Origin: Haliclona indistincta | Lineage: Eukaryota; Porifera; Demospongiae; Haplosclerida; Chalinidae | DNA: 64,000 nt | Direction: 5' to 3' | Assembly (NCBI GenBank): GCA_964017065.1 | Contig: OZ024783.1 | Span: 19,009,752-19,073,751, forward strand | Shown: positions 39,129 through 50,883 of the stretch, piece after piece | How the letters are laid out: every line of letters begins with the position of its first letter | How positions within the stretch are numbered: the first letter of the stretch is position 1 | Notes under the pieces: model-generated | What the model saw: only the letters and a program-made list of their open reading frames with translations | Databases searched by the model: none | What the model was told of the DNA's origin: nothing | Translations under genes and position numbers: made by a program

Positions 39129-42124
39129 GGTGAGATTGGTAGAGAGATGTATATTGTGAATCAAGGTAATGTTGAGGTAATCACTGTATCATCTGAAGGC
39201 AGGAGAGAGGTGATAGCAACATTGAAGGAAGGAAATGTATTTGGAGAGATCAGGTTAGTGGTTATAAGGGATCTTTGCACTACAGTGATCCTGAGCTAAT
39301 GGTCACCTCTCTAATAAGGCCACACGCTAGAGTCCCAACTGATAAAATTAATTGCAATGAGTTTACACCCTGTTATACAGCCACCTGCCTAATCAGGACA
39401 ATTTTTAGCCAGGTTCCACTGTGTTAGGTTTGGAAACCGAATTTAGTTTCTCGCTCTATAGTGTACATGTGTTACTAACTTAGTACCTTAGTAGTTAGCA
39501 AATCTCTCTTTCTCCCTCACTCTCCCTCTCCCTCCCTCCCTGTCTCTCTCAGTCTACTAGTTGCTGGTGGTGGTAACAGGCGCACAGCTCATGTCATGTC
39601 TAAGGGGTTATCTTGCCTGTTTGTTCTCAGTAAGCGAGATCTGGACATTGCTCTTCTTCAAGATTATCCAGACGCTCAAGAAACACTGCTCAAGAAAGCT
39701 AAGTAAGCCACACCTCTCACTCACTAGCCACACCTCTCACTCACTACTTCGTCTCAACTTCATAGCTGCCAACCGTCCCGAAACGTCCAGGACAGTCCCG
39801 GATTTACATACCCTGTCCCGTGTCCCGCACGGAAGATACAGTTTGCTACCTTCGTCCCGGAAAGCCGGATGGGTCATGGCTGTCCAACACAAATCTGCTC
39901 GAGACGACTTTCATGAGCTATAATTAGAATACATCTACTAATAACTATTATTAAGAATGATGTAATTGTTTTTATTAAAATTAAATTAAAAGAAGTCGAG
40001 TAGACTCCTCCAACTGGTAGTACTAATTATGATGTAATTATTACGTAATAACATTCACGTGATTATAATGAATAATTAATAATAAATAATATCAAGGGCG
40101 TATACAGTTGTTTGCGAAGATCTTGCTTAACGGAAGCGAAAGCGGAAGTATGACGTTGGCCAATCAAACGCACGTAGGCGTGACTAACTGAAGCTGTACA
40201 CGTGACGAAAAGTGAATTTGATTGGCCAGTGTCACACTTCCGCTTTCGCTTCCGTTATGCAAGATCTTCGCAAACAACTGTAGAGAAAGAGGGCATGCAA
40301 CCGTCAATCACTCTGTAGGATAGCGATATATTAATTGTTACTAAAAATAAACATCAATTAAACTCCGTATACTTTTAGTATACAGTTCATACGTCAGAGC
40401 GTATGCGGAGAGTGCTGAAATATATGGCTACTAGTGCAGGTACACCTGTATCTAAACGGCGACGTAGTCACGTAGTGACAGTAGTAGCTGCTCGCCCTTG
40501 TCTGTAACCGCTAGACGATTGCTTGTCGCTAAATGCGCGAGGGGAGGCACACTAGTCGCGCATTCTTCAAGCTGGAAATCTGAAATTCGTGAGACTGTCG
40601 CTGCCCGCTACTCTATAGCTTGCGTTTGGAAGAAAGCCAAGAGCAGCAGTGGATTGTTGTAGGAGAACACCGGCGTAAGACTGGTACCGCTGTGCCGGGA
40701 CAGGCTGTATCTGCCGAGTATCTGCATGATCTGAATGAATAAGCGTCATTATTTACCGCCTACTTTTTTCTACGTCAGCAATTGATGGGCGTAACTTCTA
40801 ATTTTAGTAACAATTAATATTTCGCTATCCTACGGGTGTGATTGACGGTTGCATGCCCTCTTTCTCTATACGCCCTTGGTAATATTATTAAGTGAAGTGA
40901 TTGTCCCTGAAGTAGCTCCTGAAAAGTTGGCACCTATGCAACTTCTATATTGTGTTGTAGGTATTTGCTGAAGCAGGACAGATTGAGAGCAGCTAAGAAC
41001 ACCCAGGCGCCATCAGCTAAGGTACTGGCAGGCAAGATCAAGCACAGCAAGGCAGCTCAGGAAGCAGTGATGGCATTTAACACCTTAGCAACCAGAGCAC
41101 GAGATACAGGTATAGTAACCTAGCAACCAGGACTACTAACACCCTGATATAGTACCCTAGCAACCAGGACTACTAACACCCTGATATAGTACCTAGCAAC
41201 CAGGGCTACTGACACTCTGATATAGTACCCTAGCAACCAGGACTACTAACACCCTGATATAGTACCCTAGCAACCAGAGCTACTAACACCCTGATATAGT
41301 ACCCTAGCAACCAGGGTTACTAACACCCTGATATAGTACCCTAGCAACCAGGGCTACTAACACCCTGATATAGTACCCTAGCAACCAGAGCTACTAACAC
41401 CCTGATATAGTACCCTAGCAACCAGAACTACTAACACCCTGATATAGTACCCTAGCAACCAGGGTTACTAACACCCTGATATAGTACCCTAGCAACCAGG
41501 GCTACTAACAGTCTAACACCCTGATATACTACCCTAGCAACCAGGGTTACTAACACCCTGATATAGTACCCTAGCAACCAGGGTTACTAACACCCTGATA
41601 TAGTACCCTAGCAACCAGGGGTACTAACACTCAGGCATTTTCAGTCTAATAATTATTATGCTTACACATTAATAGCTGCAGCTCTGTTATGATGCTCTTC
41701 TCTCTCTACAGACCAGCAGCAGCATCATGGTGTCCTACCCACTGTAGAGGTACATGAGCCCCACAGCAGTGGTACAGCTGTCTCTCCTCAAGAGGCAGCA
41801 GCTGCCAGGATGAGACACGCCATCACTCACCAGCAGTCTTTACCAGCTCCTAGCCAGGCTACCACTCTATCCCTCCAATCAGCAGCTACCAGTCAGCTGG
41901 CTCCCTCTAGTGACTGCTCTCAGTCCAGTCTATGGTCCTCCATTAGAGGAGTGGATGGGCTGGCTAGTCTAGTGGATGATGATAGTAGTGAGGTATCTAC
42001 AGCAACTAGGTCATCACTATGGCCGTCACTACAGCACAGCACTAGTAGTAGTGGTGGTAGGAAGAGTAGCTTACTATGGCAGAGACTAGCTGACAGAATA
42101 GATAATGATGAACTCAATGATTAA
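39129..42124 (+). CDS. Duplicate of the last four CNG channel exons (unit B), no channel part
   Basis: Exons 39129-39253, 39553-39702, 40961-41109 and 41712-42124 copy the four terminal CNG exons with frame and splice sites intact. They encode the second half of the cyclic-nucleotide-binding domain from GEIGREMYIVNQG onward and the Ser-rich tail. Exon two carries an in-frame 3-bp insertion. No membrane, linker or first-half binding-domain exons precede it; upstream is the Death-domain gene, ending only 212 bp away. It may be a passive duplicate, or a 3' alternative end for fusion transcripts. The intron at 39703-40960 is swollen by an inserted element. Confidence 0.7.
39762..40938. mobile_element. 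Nested elements in unit B intron
   Basis: Outer ends CATAGCTGCCAAC and GTTGGCACCTATG are inverted, with CAACTT on both sides. A second element, with ends AAGGGCGTATA and TATACGCCCTT (about 40095-40878), is nested within and itself contains hairpins (40101-40285 and 40282-40365 against 40800-40870). Units A and C have only an 80-bp intron here. Confidence 0.75.
41110..41630. repeat. 37-bp minisatellite (unit B)
   Basis: Same 37-bp unit as 30831-31450, about 14 copies, in the equivalent intron. Confidence 0.95.
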
Positions 42125-42178
42125 ACCATTTTTATCACTTCTTTGTTACAAATTACATGTAGATTTTATGATTTGATT

Positions 42179-42217
42179 TAGGCGCTAATTCTTATTAATT
42201 CGCACCTAGGGCGGGGT
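42179..42217 (+). promoter_or_regulatory. Shared upstream block, copy 3
   Basis: TAGGCGCTAATTCTTATTAA then TTCGCACCTAGGGCGGGG, 13 bp before the ATG at 42230. It is nearly identical to the block at 32664. Confidence 0.65.
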
Positions 42218-42229
42218 CATCTCATTGTA

Positions 42230-43331
42230 ATGGCGGTTGAACAAGTTTCTCCAGAGCTGAAGATCCTGCGCTCTCAGTTCAGCGACCTAGTGACCAGCAT
42301 CAGTGTCAGCTCTATACTACCCGAGGCTAGAGATACGCTCATCACAGTACGTGACTATGAGGATTGTAAAGCAGAAAACAGCGCGAGGCAAGCAGAGAAG
42401 CTGATGGAATGTGTTGAGAGGGCGGTTAATGCTGATCCTGAGAAGTTTGCTCAGTTCGTTATTATTCTCAAAAAAGTCGGTCATAAAGCAATTGGTGACC
42501 GACTCCTAGATGATATGATGAAGTCATCACATCGTCCTGATCTGAAGCAGCTTCTCACAGCATGCGGACATCTCGGCCATCAATGGTACATGCTTGGTAT
42601 TTATCTTGGTCTCAAAATGAGTCAACTACAATCTATTGAAGCAGAAAATTCCAATAGCATGGAAAGACTTTTCGTAATGTTTGATATGTGGTTAAAGAGC
42701 TCTCCCAGTGCATCTTGGAGTGACCTGATCACAGCTTTGAGGGCCATTGATGAGAACAGTGTAGCCAGTCATATTGAAGCAACCTACTTACCATCAAAAG
42801 GTGAGCTTTAGCAGCTCTAATGACACTATATTACATTCCATATTTTGCTGCAAATTATCTAAATACGAGCATGAGTCTATTATTTATTATGGTCTTACTA
42901 CGATGTTACTTTCTACACGAAATGTTACTTTCAAACTTTGTGCATCTACCTATATAGCGGCAAACTCCTTGACGCATGACCAGGAACACACCTCAGATGA
43001 CTTCAGACCACAGACGAATGTTCCATTGAATGAGGTAACTACTACACGAGAAGCAGGGGGTGATAATCACACGTTAGGGAACCTGGAACCACAACTGATA
43101 GCAACAGACTCCTTGACACATGACCAGGAACACACCTTAGATGACTTCAGACCTCAAACGAATGTTCCATTGATCGAGGTAACTACTACAACAGAAGCAG
43201 GCGGTGGTAATCACACGTTAGGGAACCTGGAACCACAACTCCGTGATCGTATCAGCAAGAATCATCGCTTCTATCTTAGTATTATTTTGATATTTATTTG
43301 TTTGGCTATTTTTTATATTGCATATTTTTAA
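42230..43331 (+). CDS. CARD-Death domain protein with C-terminal membrane anchor, copy B
   Basis: Exons 42230-42800 and 42958-43331 join in phase 1; 314 aa. Same order as the copy at 32710: CARD-like domain, short linker, Death domain (WYMLGIYLGLKMSQLQSIEA to SASWSDLITALRA), Thr-rich stalk, basic stretch, terminal segment YLSIILIFICLAIFYIAYF. Differences are informative: the CARD-Death linker is much shorter, the first half of the Death domain is strongly diverged while the second half is nearly identical, and the stalk carries an exact-length 144-bp (48-codon) internal duplication (42964 against 43108). Both frames are intact. It lies 105 bp after the duplicated CNG tail. Function is inferred as for copy A. 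Confidence 0.85.
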
Positions 43332-44089
43332 TTCTGTCTATACACATGATTTACTTTAACATAATATCTTTATTTCTGGTATACGTAAACCATTAAATTC
43401 TCCACAACACTAGCAATGACCATTATTTCAGTATTAGTGTTACTATGGTAACATCCAATCACAGCTACCTCCAGCTATACAACCAATTACTTCATCTGAC
43501 TGCGTCCTCCTCTTTGATTCAAGCTGCTGATGTTGGGATTACTTTTGCAACCATTGTTCGTTTACTGCTGATGTTGCTGTCATTGCCATTGCCGGCAGTG
43601 CTGAAACACGGCAGTGCTTGTAATCAGCAAAGGTGTGGTTAACCTATCTGAAGAGGACATGTTATCGAACTTGTAGTCCTAATCGTCGTCCATTCTAATC
43701 GAATACTATCCAGCCATGACAACACACTAGTTAACAAACGGCAATGACTGTGATATCAGCTGTGCGTGCTAGCAAACAGCCATTATTACGACCGCCACCT
43801 ACTTGTTTGCCAGCATTGTAACTCGGCGTCTGGATGAGTTTGCTGCTCGTTTTCTTCAGGGTTGTCTAGAGCAAGTTTTCAACTTTCCATGGATATCAGT
43901 AGAATTAGAATATTCGGCCGCGTTGCAGAGCTACACAGTTACGCAAAACGCTGTTTTTCCCATTGCCACAATGTATTAACGTAACAAAATGGCGGAAGAT
44001 GTACTCCAGCCATGACGTCACGTATAATTATTGATTACCGCAACATTCCAGCTCTCAGGGTAAAAAGGTCTAACAGCGTAAATTTTACG
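43332..44089. other. Intergenic between unit B genes
   Basis: Contains a foldback remnant (43485-43560, TTTGATTCAAGCTGCTGATG). The rest is unique sequence without recognisable genes. Confidence 0.4.
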
Positions 44090-44112
44090 CTTTCTCGAGG
44101 GAGGGGCTCAAA

Positions 44113-46681
44113 ATGGCCGAGCAAGTCGAGCAGGTTTCTCCAGAGCTCAAGGCTCTCCAATCTCAGTTCAGCTACCTTGTGAGCTGTATTAGTGTTAGCT
44201 CTATCCTACCCGAGGCTCGATCTAAGGTAACCGCGCCTAATTCCGGACGGTTCCTAATTCCGGACACTCTACTTTTCATGCTGCATTTCTCAAGAACGCG
44301 TTGACGTAGTTTAGCCATTTTTACTACGCAGGTAGAGCTATCATAGGAGCATCATCTCACTGAGTTTTAAGTACTAAACTATTACCAGTGGTGCAGGAAT
44401 ACCGGTAGAACTAGCACTACTAAATAATTGATCGAAACCGCACCCAACGTGATTTGGTTTTGCCCACCAAGCTTAGCTACTGTTGCTTCGGCGAGTGATC
44501 TTGCACGCTGACAGACTTCAATATCACTACATCTAACTTTTTATGATAGCAATGAGCGGCAGTAAAGTAGTTGAGTCAACTACTGCTGTAAATTTTAGTC
44601 AAAATTCAACCTACGTCGATTTCTATCTTATTTTGCACTGCAGTTCTGTTGAATACTTCAACTGTGGTTGATGTTACGGTGCTGAGTATGCAGCAGCAAG
44701 GTTGTTCAACCACTCACTGGTAATTTCTGTCATGCAAACAGCAGTTATAGGCATTTTACACAAAAATTTCGTTCCCAGCCTGATTCGGTTGCTCAATAAT
44801 CTAAAGTCAAGCCTGGACTAGTAGTCTTGGGAACTGCAGTGAGTTGATTGAGTCTTTCATCGCTTAACATCGAAAGTAATAGCTTTGGCAACTTGCACCA
44901 TGCTTGCAGGGTTGCACAGACCAACCTGTAGAAGTGTCCGGAATTAGGGTCCGCCCCCTAAAATTGAAGAGTTCCAAAAAGCGGTAAACAAACCCGCCGC
45001 TCGTTTACAAATCGAACAATTACTGCTAGAATTGAACAGTGTCGTCAAGAAGAAGGCCCAAGGATTCTACTAAGGTATAACACTTGGAACTTTCGGCCGT
45101 AGAAATTACTGAAATTCCGACAATAGCACAACGTGTCCGGAATTAGGGGCGGTTACCTTACTGGTCTCATCACAGTACGTGACTATGACGAGTGTAGAGC
45201 TGAACGCACAGATATTGATAAAGCTGAGAAGCTGATGACGTTCGTAGAGAGATCAGTTCGTGGTAAAGCCGCTAACTTGTATACGTTTCTGGCCATTCTT
45301 GAAAACATCGGTCAAACAGCAGTTGCTTCACGTGTCCGTGGAATGGTACCTAAACCCAGTTCACACTCAGGTGCAGCTACTACACAGCCACAGCAGCCGC
45401 CCAGCACATCAACTGGTGAGTAATACATCACTAAGATCTACCATTTGAAGACAGTGTCCATTGTGACATTGTCTGTGTTCACAGTAGATTAATTAGTCCA
45501 AATCACAACGTGCATTGACGGACAAAGCGGCCGGTCAGGTACGCAATGCAAGATGTTGCTTCTAAGATAATTACTGGCTGCACATGCTCACCTCACTACT
45601 GCTGCAAGGGTTATGCGTTTGTGTCCATCTGTGTATATATATAGATTATGTGTGTGTCGTCAAAAAAAACAACGCTTTTTTACGTCTCACCGCTCGAAAT
45701 TCGCCTCAAAAAGTGCACTTTGTAGCTTCTTCACTGAATTTATAGTCCTATGAAGACATTTTCTGTGCTGGCAAGCCTTGCTCGAGCGGCTAATACATGG
45801 CTTTCTAAAGCTACGTGTCCTTGTAAGAGCACTTTACGGTATTGTGGGTGTGTCACCCAACCTCCTATCCATATCGATGTCCTCACTCAGTCTCACATGT
45901 ACTGTACGCCAGAGCCATTAAAGTTCTTGAGGCCTTTGAACATACGGTATCAGCCTTTCTTGAGGCCTTCTGTGAAGTGCCAATCAACTATCAGTGCATG
46001 TATGGTAGCTATGCTATCATCAATTTATCTGGAGCTGTCTATGGACTAGCTGTAACGTGAGTGTTGCATACTCTAGCTAAAAATGTGTATTTTCTTCCAA
46101 TAAAGGTAGTAGCCAGTATAGGCTCTGAAATCCATCTTTGCATCGAGCTATAATTTGTCCACTTCACAACTACGATCCTGTCCTGTCATTGTTTTATAAA
46201 AGCTGGTCAACTAAACGATATGTGGTTTATGATCAGCCATTTGTGATAATACATTATGTTGCATTATAAGACAAACCAACTAGTATAATAACTAATGAAG
46301 GCCGCTCTTGTGAGGGTAGCCAGGCTTGACTAGTGTTAACCAGCTTTTAGTTTTGAACATCACAAGTGAACTATGTACATTCTTCATGCTGCAGTCCTAA
46401 AGACAGCACCCGAAATGAATGATCTATTGAACAAGGTGGCAGCTAAAGCAAGGGACAAATGGAAGCTGATAGGAATGCAGCTCAACATTGACTTCGGCCG
46501 CATTAAGACTATCACAAGCCAAGATCCAATCTTATGCTATGCTGAAGTATTTGACACATGGCAGAAGAAAGGTGCTCCTCCTTACACATGGGCTACTATC
46601 ATTGATGCACTCAGAGCACCCAGTGTTGAGGAACATCAACTAGCTTCTGACCTTGAACAATGGCTGCTGACAAAACAATAA
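44113..46681 (+). pseudogene. CARD-Death gene, copy B, interrupted by a MITE
   Basis: 44113-44224 and 45161-45415 together match the CARD exon of the unit A gene; 46395-46681 matches its Death-domain exon, intact to the stop. A 934-bp element (44225-45158) sits inside the CARD coding sequence and introduces stops. Removing the element and one TA copy would give the same length as unit A, so the damage is only the insertion. The exon borders (ACTG|GTGAGT, CATGCTGCAG) are preserved. Upstream, TTTCTCGAGGGAGGGGCT is kept although the GGCGCTAATT part is changed. Residual expression of the Death domain alone is possible. Confidence 0.85.
44225..45158. mobile_element. 934-bp Tc1/mariner-type MITE in a CARD exon
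   Basis: Ends AGGTAACCGCGCCTAATTCC and GGAATTAGGGGCGGTTACCT are inverted repeats with TA on each side (44223-44224 and 45159-45160). The uninterrupted paralogous site is in the exon at 34235-34601. The left end next to the target reads TAAG|GTAACC, a usable splice-donor pattern, but no matching acceptor was seen at the right end. No transposase. Confidence 0.9.
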
Positions 46682-47106
46682 GTGATTTTTTGACATACTT
46701 TATCTTTAAATGTACTGTTTTCATTGTTTTTAAATAATTTTCATTACAGTTGTTACGACCATGTTTGTTCTCTGCTATAAATGCCGACTTAGTCTGCTGT
46801 GAAGCCACGAGCCGAATGAGTTAGGGCCTGAGGAAGTGGGCGTGTCCTAGCTCAATCTCTCTGATCTTCTCATTGTAGGGTGAGATAGGTAAAGAGATGT
46901 ATATTGTGAATCAAGGTAATTTTGAGGTAGTCACTGTATCATCTGAAGGCAGGAGAGAGGTGATAGCAACACTGAAGGAGGGGAATGTGTTTGGAGAGAT
47001 CAGGTCAGTGGTTATAGAGGTTTTTGTACTTTAGTGAAACCTGAGCTAATGGTCACCTCTCAAATAAGGACACATGCTAGAGTCCCAACTGATAAATTGC
47101 AATGAG

Positions 47107-47140
47107 CTTTTGTGTGTGCGTGCGTGCGTGCGTGCGTGTG

Positions 47141-47176
<36 letters not shown>

Positions 47177-47196
47177 TGTGTGTGTGTGTGTGTGTC
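47107..47196. repeat. (GTGC)n/(GT)n microsatellite
   Basis: GTGC tetranucleotide repeats passing into GT, at the place of the GT array in unit A (30150). Confidence 0.95.
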
Positions 47197-47727
47197 TGTT
47201 TCATGTCCCTAAATGTAAGGTTTGTAAACCGAATTTATTTTCTCGCTCTATAGTGACATGTGTTATCAACTTAGTATCTTAGTTATCAACTCTCTCCCTC
47301 TCCCCCTCCCTCTCTCCCTCCCTCTCCCTCTCCCCCTCTCCCTCTCTCTCCCTCCCCTGTCTCTCTCAGTCTACTAGTCGCTGGTGGTGGTAACAGGCGC
47401 ACAGCTCATGTCATATCTAAGGGGTTCTCTTGTCTGTTTGTTCTCAGTAAGCGAGATCTGGACATTGCTCTTCAGGATTATCCAGACGCTCAAGAAACAC
47501 TACTCAAGAAAGCTAAGTAAGCCACACCTCTCACTAGCCACACCTTTCACTCACTACACCGTCTCAACTGGTTTACGCCCACTTCTATTGTGTTGTAGTT
47601 ATTTGCTGAAGCAGGACAGGTTGAGAGCGGCTAAGAACAACCAGGCGCCATCAGCTAAGGTACTGGCAGGCAAGATCAAGCACAGCAAGGCAGTTTAACA
47701 CCTTAGCAACCAGAGCACGAGATACAG

Positions 47728-47945
47728 GTATAGTACCCTAGCAACCAGGACTACTAATACCCTGATATAGTACCCTAGCAACCAGGGCTACTAACACCCT
47801 GATATAGTACCCTAGCAACCAGGGCTACTAACACCCTGATATAGTACCCTAGCAACCAGGGCTACTAACACCCTGATATAGTACCCTAGCAACCAGGGCT
47901 ACTAACACCCTGATATAGTACCCTAGCAACCAGGGCTACTAACAC
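47728..47945. repeat. 37-bp minisatellite (unit C)
   Basis: About six copies of the 37-bp unit, the shortest of the three homologous arrays. Confidence 0.95.
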
Positions 47946-48472
47946 TCAGCCATTTTTGGTATAATTTGTTATGCTTACACATTAATAGCTACAGCTCTGT
48001 TACGATGATCCTCTCTCACTGCAGACCAGCAGCAGCATCATGGTGTCCTACCTACTGTAGAGGTACATGAGCCCCACAGCAGTGGTACAGCTCTCTCTCC
48101 TCAAGAGGCAGCAGCTGCCAGGATGAGACACGCCATCACTCACCAGCAGTCCTTACCAGCTCCTAGCCAGGCTACCACTCTATCCCTCCAATCAGCAGCT
48201 ACCAGTCACCTAGCTCCCTCTAGTGATTGCTCTCAGTCCAGTCTATGGGAGTGGATGGGCTGGCTAGTCTAGTGGATGATGATAGTAGTGAGGTATCTAC
48301 AGCTACTAGGTCATCACTATGGCCGTCACTACAGCACAGCACTAGCAGTGGTGGTGGTACGAAGAGTAGCTCACTATGGCAGAGACTAGCTGACAGAATA
48401 GATATTAATGATGATCTTAATGACTGAACAGCACTGCACCATTTTATGACTTCTTTGTTACAAATTTAAATT

Positions 48473-48511
48473 CAGGCGCTAATTCTTATTAATTCGCACC
48501 TAAGGCGGAGC
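48473..48511 (+). promoter_or_regulatory. Shared upstream block, copy 4, without its gene
   Basis: AGGCGCTAATTCTTATTAAT then TCGCACCTAAGGCGGAGCTC is present at the expected place in unit C, but no CARD exon follows. The gene has been lost or replaced by the repeat at about 48650-49910. Confidence 0.6.
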
Positions 48512-48649
48512 TCGTCTAATGGTTACACACATGCATGCAGGTATGTGTAGAGATTATAGAGCATGTCAGTGACTGGAGTAAGCTTGGTCAGGACTATTGT
48601 ACATATAGCAACCCACACTGACTGATACATTGGTCACTACAAACCTAGT

Positions 48650-49910
<1,261 letters not shown>

Positions 49911-49939
49911 TGTAACTGATGGTGAGTTGTTCCACTACT

Positions 49940-50070
49940 AAAATGAAGCACCATGGTGCAGATGCCTCGGTGGAATTGCATGCATACTGCACACTGGACA
50001 TGCTTTGACCGTCAACACACAGCAACTACATACAGCTACAGCAGATGCATGTAACAGATTTACTAGGTAT
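49940..50070 (+). mobile_element. Left part of the hairpin-end element in unit C
   Basis: Matches 34754-34890 of unit A, beginning GAAGCACCATGGTGCAGATG. Its remainder continues at 53753-54202, so later insertions, including a LINE, split it. Confidence 0.75.
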
Positions 50071-50281
50071 ACTTACAGCATGTATTTGCCTCGCACAGAA
50101 ATAAAATTCATTATTATCTATCTTATAACCAAGACCATCACGACTCTTCCTTGAATCCTTTGGAGTCAGAAGTTGCTGCTAGTATTGAAATTAATTCTCT
50201 ATTATATAATACCACTATTTTCTATGACAATTTTGCATGGCTGTACCAGTAGCAAAAAAGCTACAAGGGTATCAACCAAAA

Positions 50282-50870
50282 GAAAAGACAAACAACATAA
50301 GTTACTAGATTAAATTAGATAGATAGCCACTCTTGAAAACAGAGAGAGATGAAGCGGAGACAATCTCAGCAGGTAATTTGTTCCATAGTTTAACAGTGTC
50401 CGGGAAAAAGGAGGAGTCATAAGCAAGACATGTCTTAGCATTGAGTCCAGTTCTTCAGTTTCTGTAGACAGTCTTTTGTTAGCCCTTTCACGAAGGTGTG
50501 AAAGTCCGTTTGCTCTATTATGGAGAGTAAATACAGCGCGGGATTATGTTTATACCGAGTAGCAGTGGTGTCTCTCTTCAAGTTCACGCTGTCTGCGCTT
50601 CAAGTTCTCTCCCGCGCCAAAGCCCTGGTTCTTGCTGCAGCATCAGTCACAGTATCGCTGATGAGGGCGGTGCATGGAAAGCGAGATGGGAAGGCGAGTC
50701 GTCCATTTTGTAGTTGAGTTATGAAAGAACGTCGAGTAGTTATGAAAGAACGTGCAATCCCGGGGCCTTGCAATTGCTGCCCTCGCATACAATACTACAG
50801 TATGGGCCTCGCCATATGGACTGATTGCATTCCTAAGCGTGACATATATACAAACATACAATTGCGACAC
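50282..50870 (-). mobile_element. LINE 3' fragment, antisense, second copy
   Basis: Nearly the same sequence as 8488-9075, with small indels. The minus strand carries the CR1-like C-terminal coding part (TVKLWNKLPAEIV). Confidence 0.65.
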
Positions 50871-50883
50871 AGTACTCCGCGAT

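Larger units (their letters stand above)
46879..48427 (+). pseudogene. Second duplicate of the CNG terminal exons (unit C), broken
   Basis: Exons 46879-47003, 47370-47516, 47599-47727 and 48025-48427 copy the same four CNG exons. The third has a 20-bp deletion between short GGCA repeats, leading to a stop at about 47698. The last has a 13-bp deletion near 48249 that shifts the frame. The first two are intact. It is best read as a decaying copy. Confidence 0.85.
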
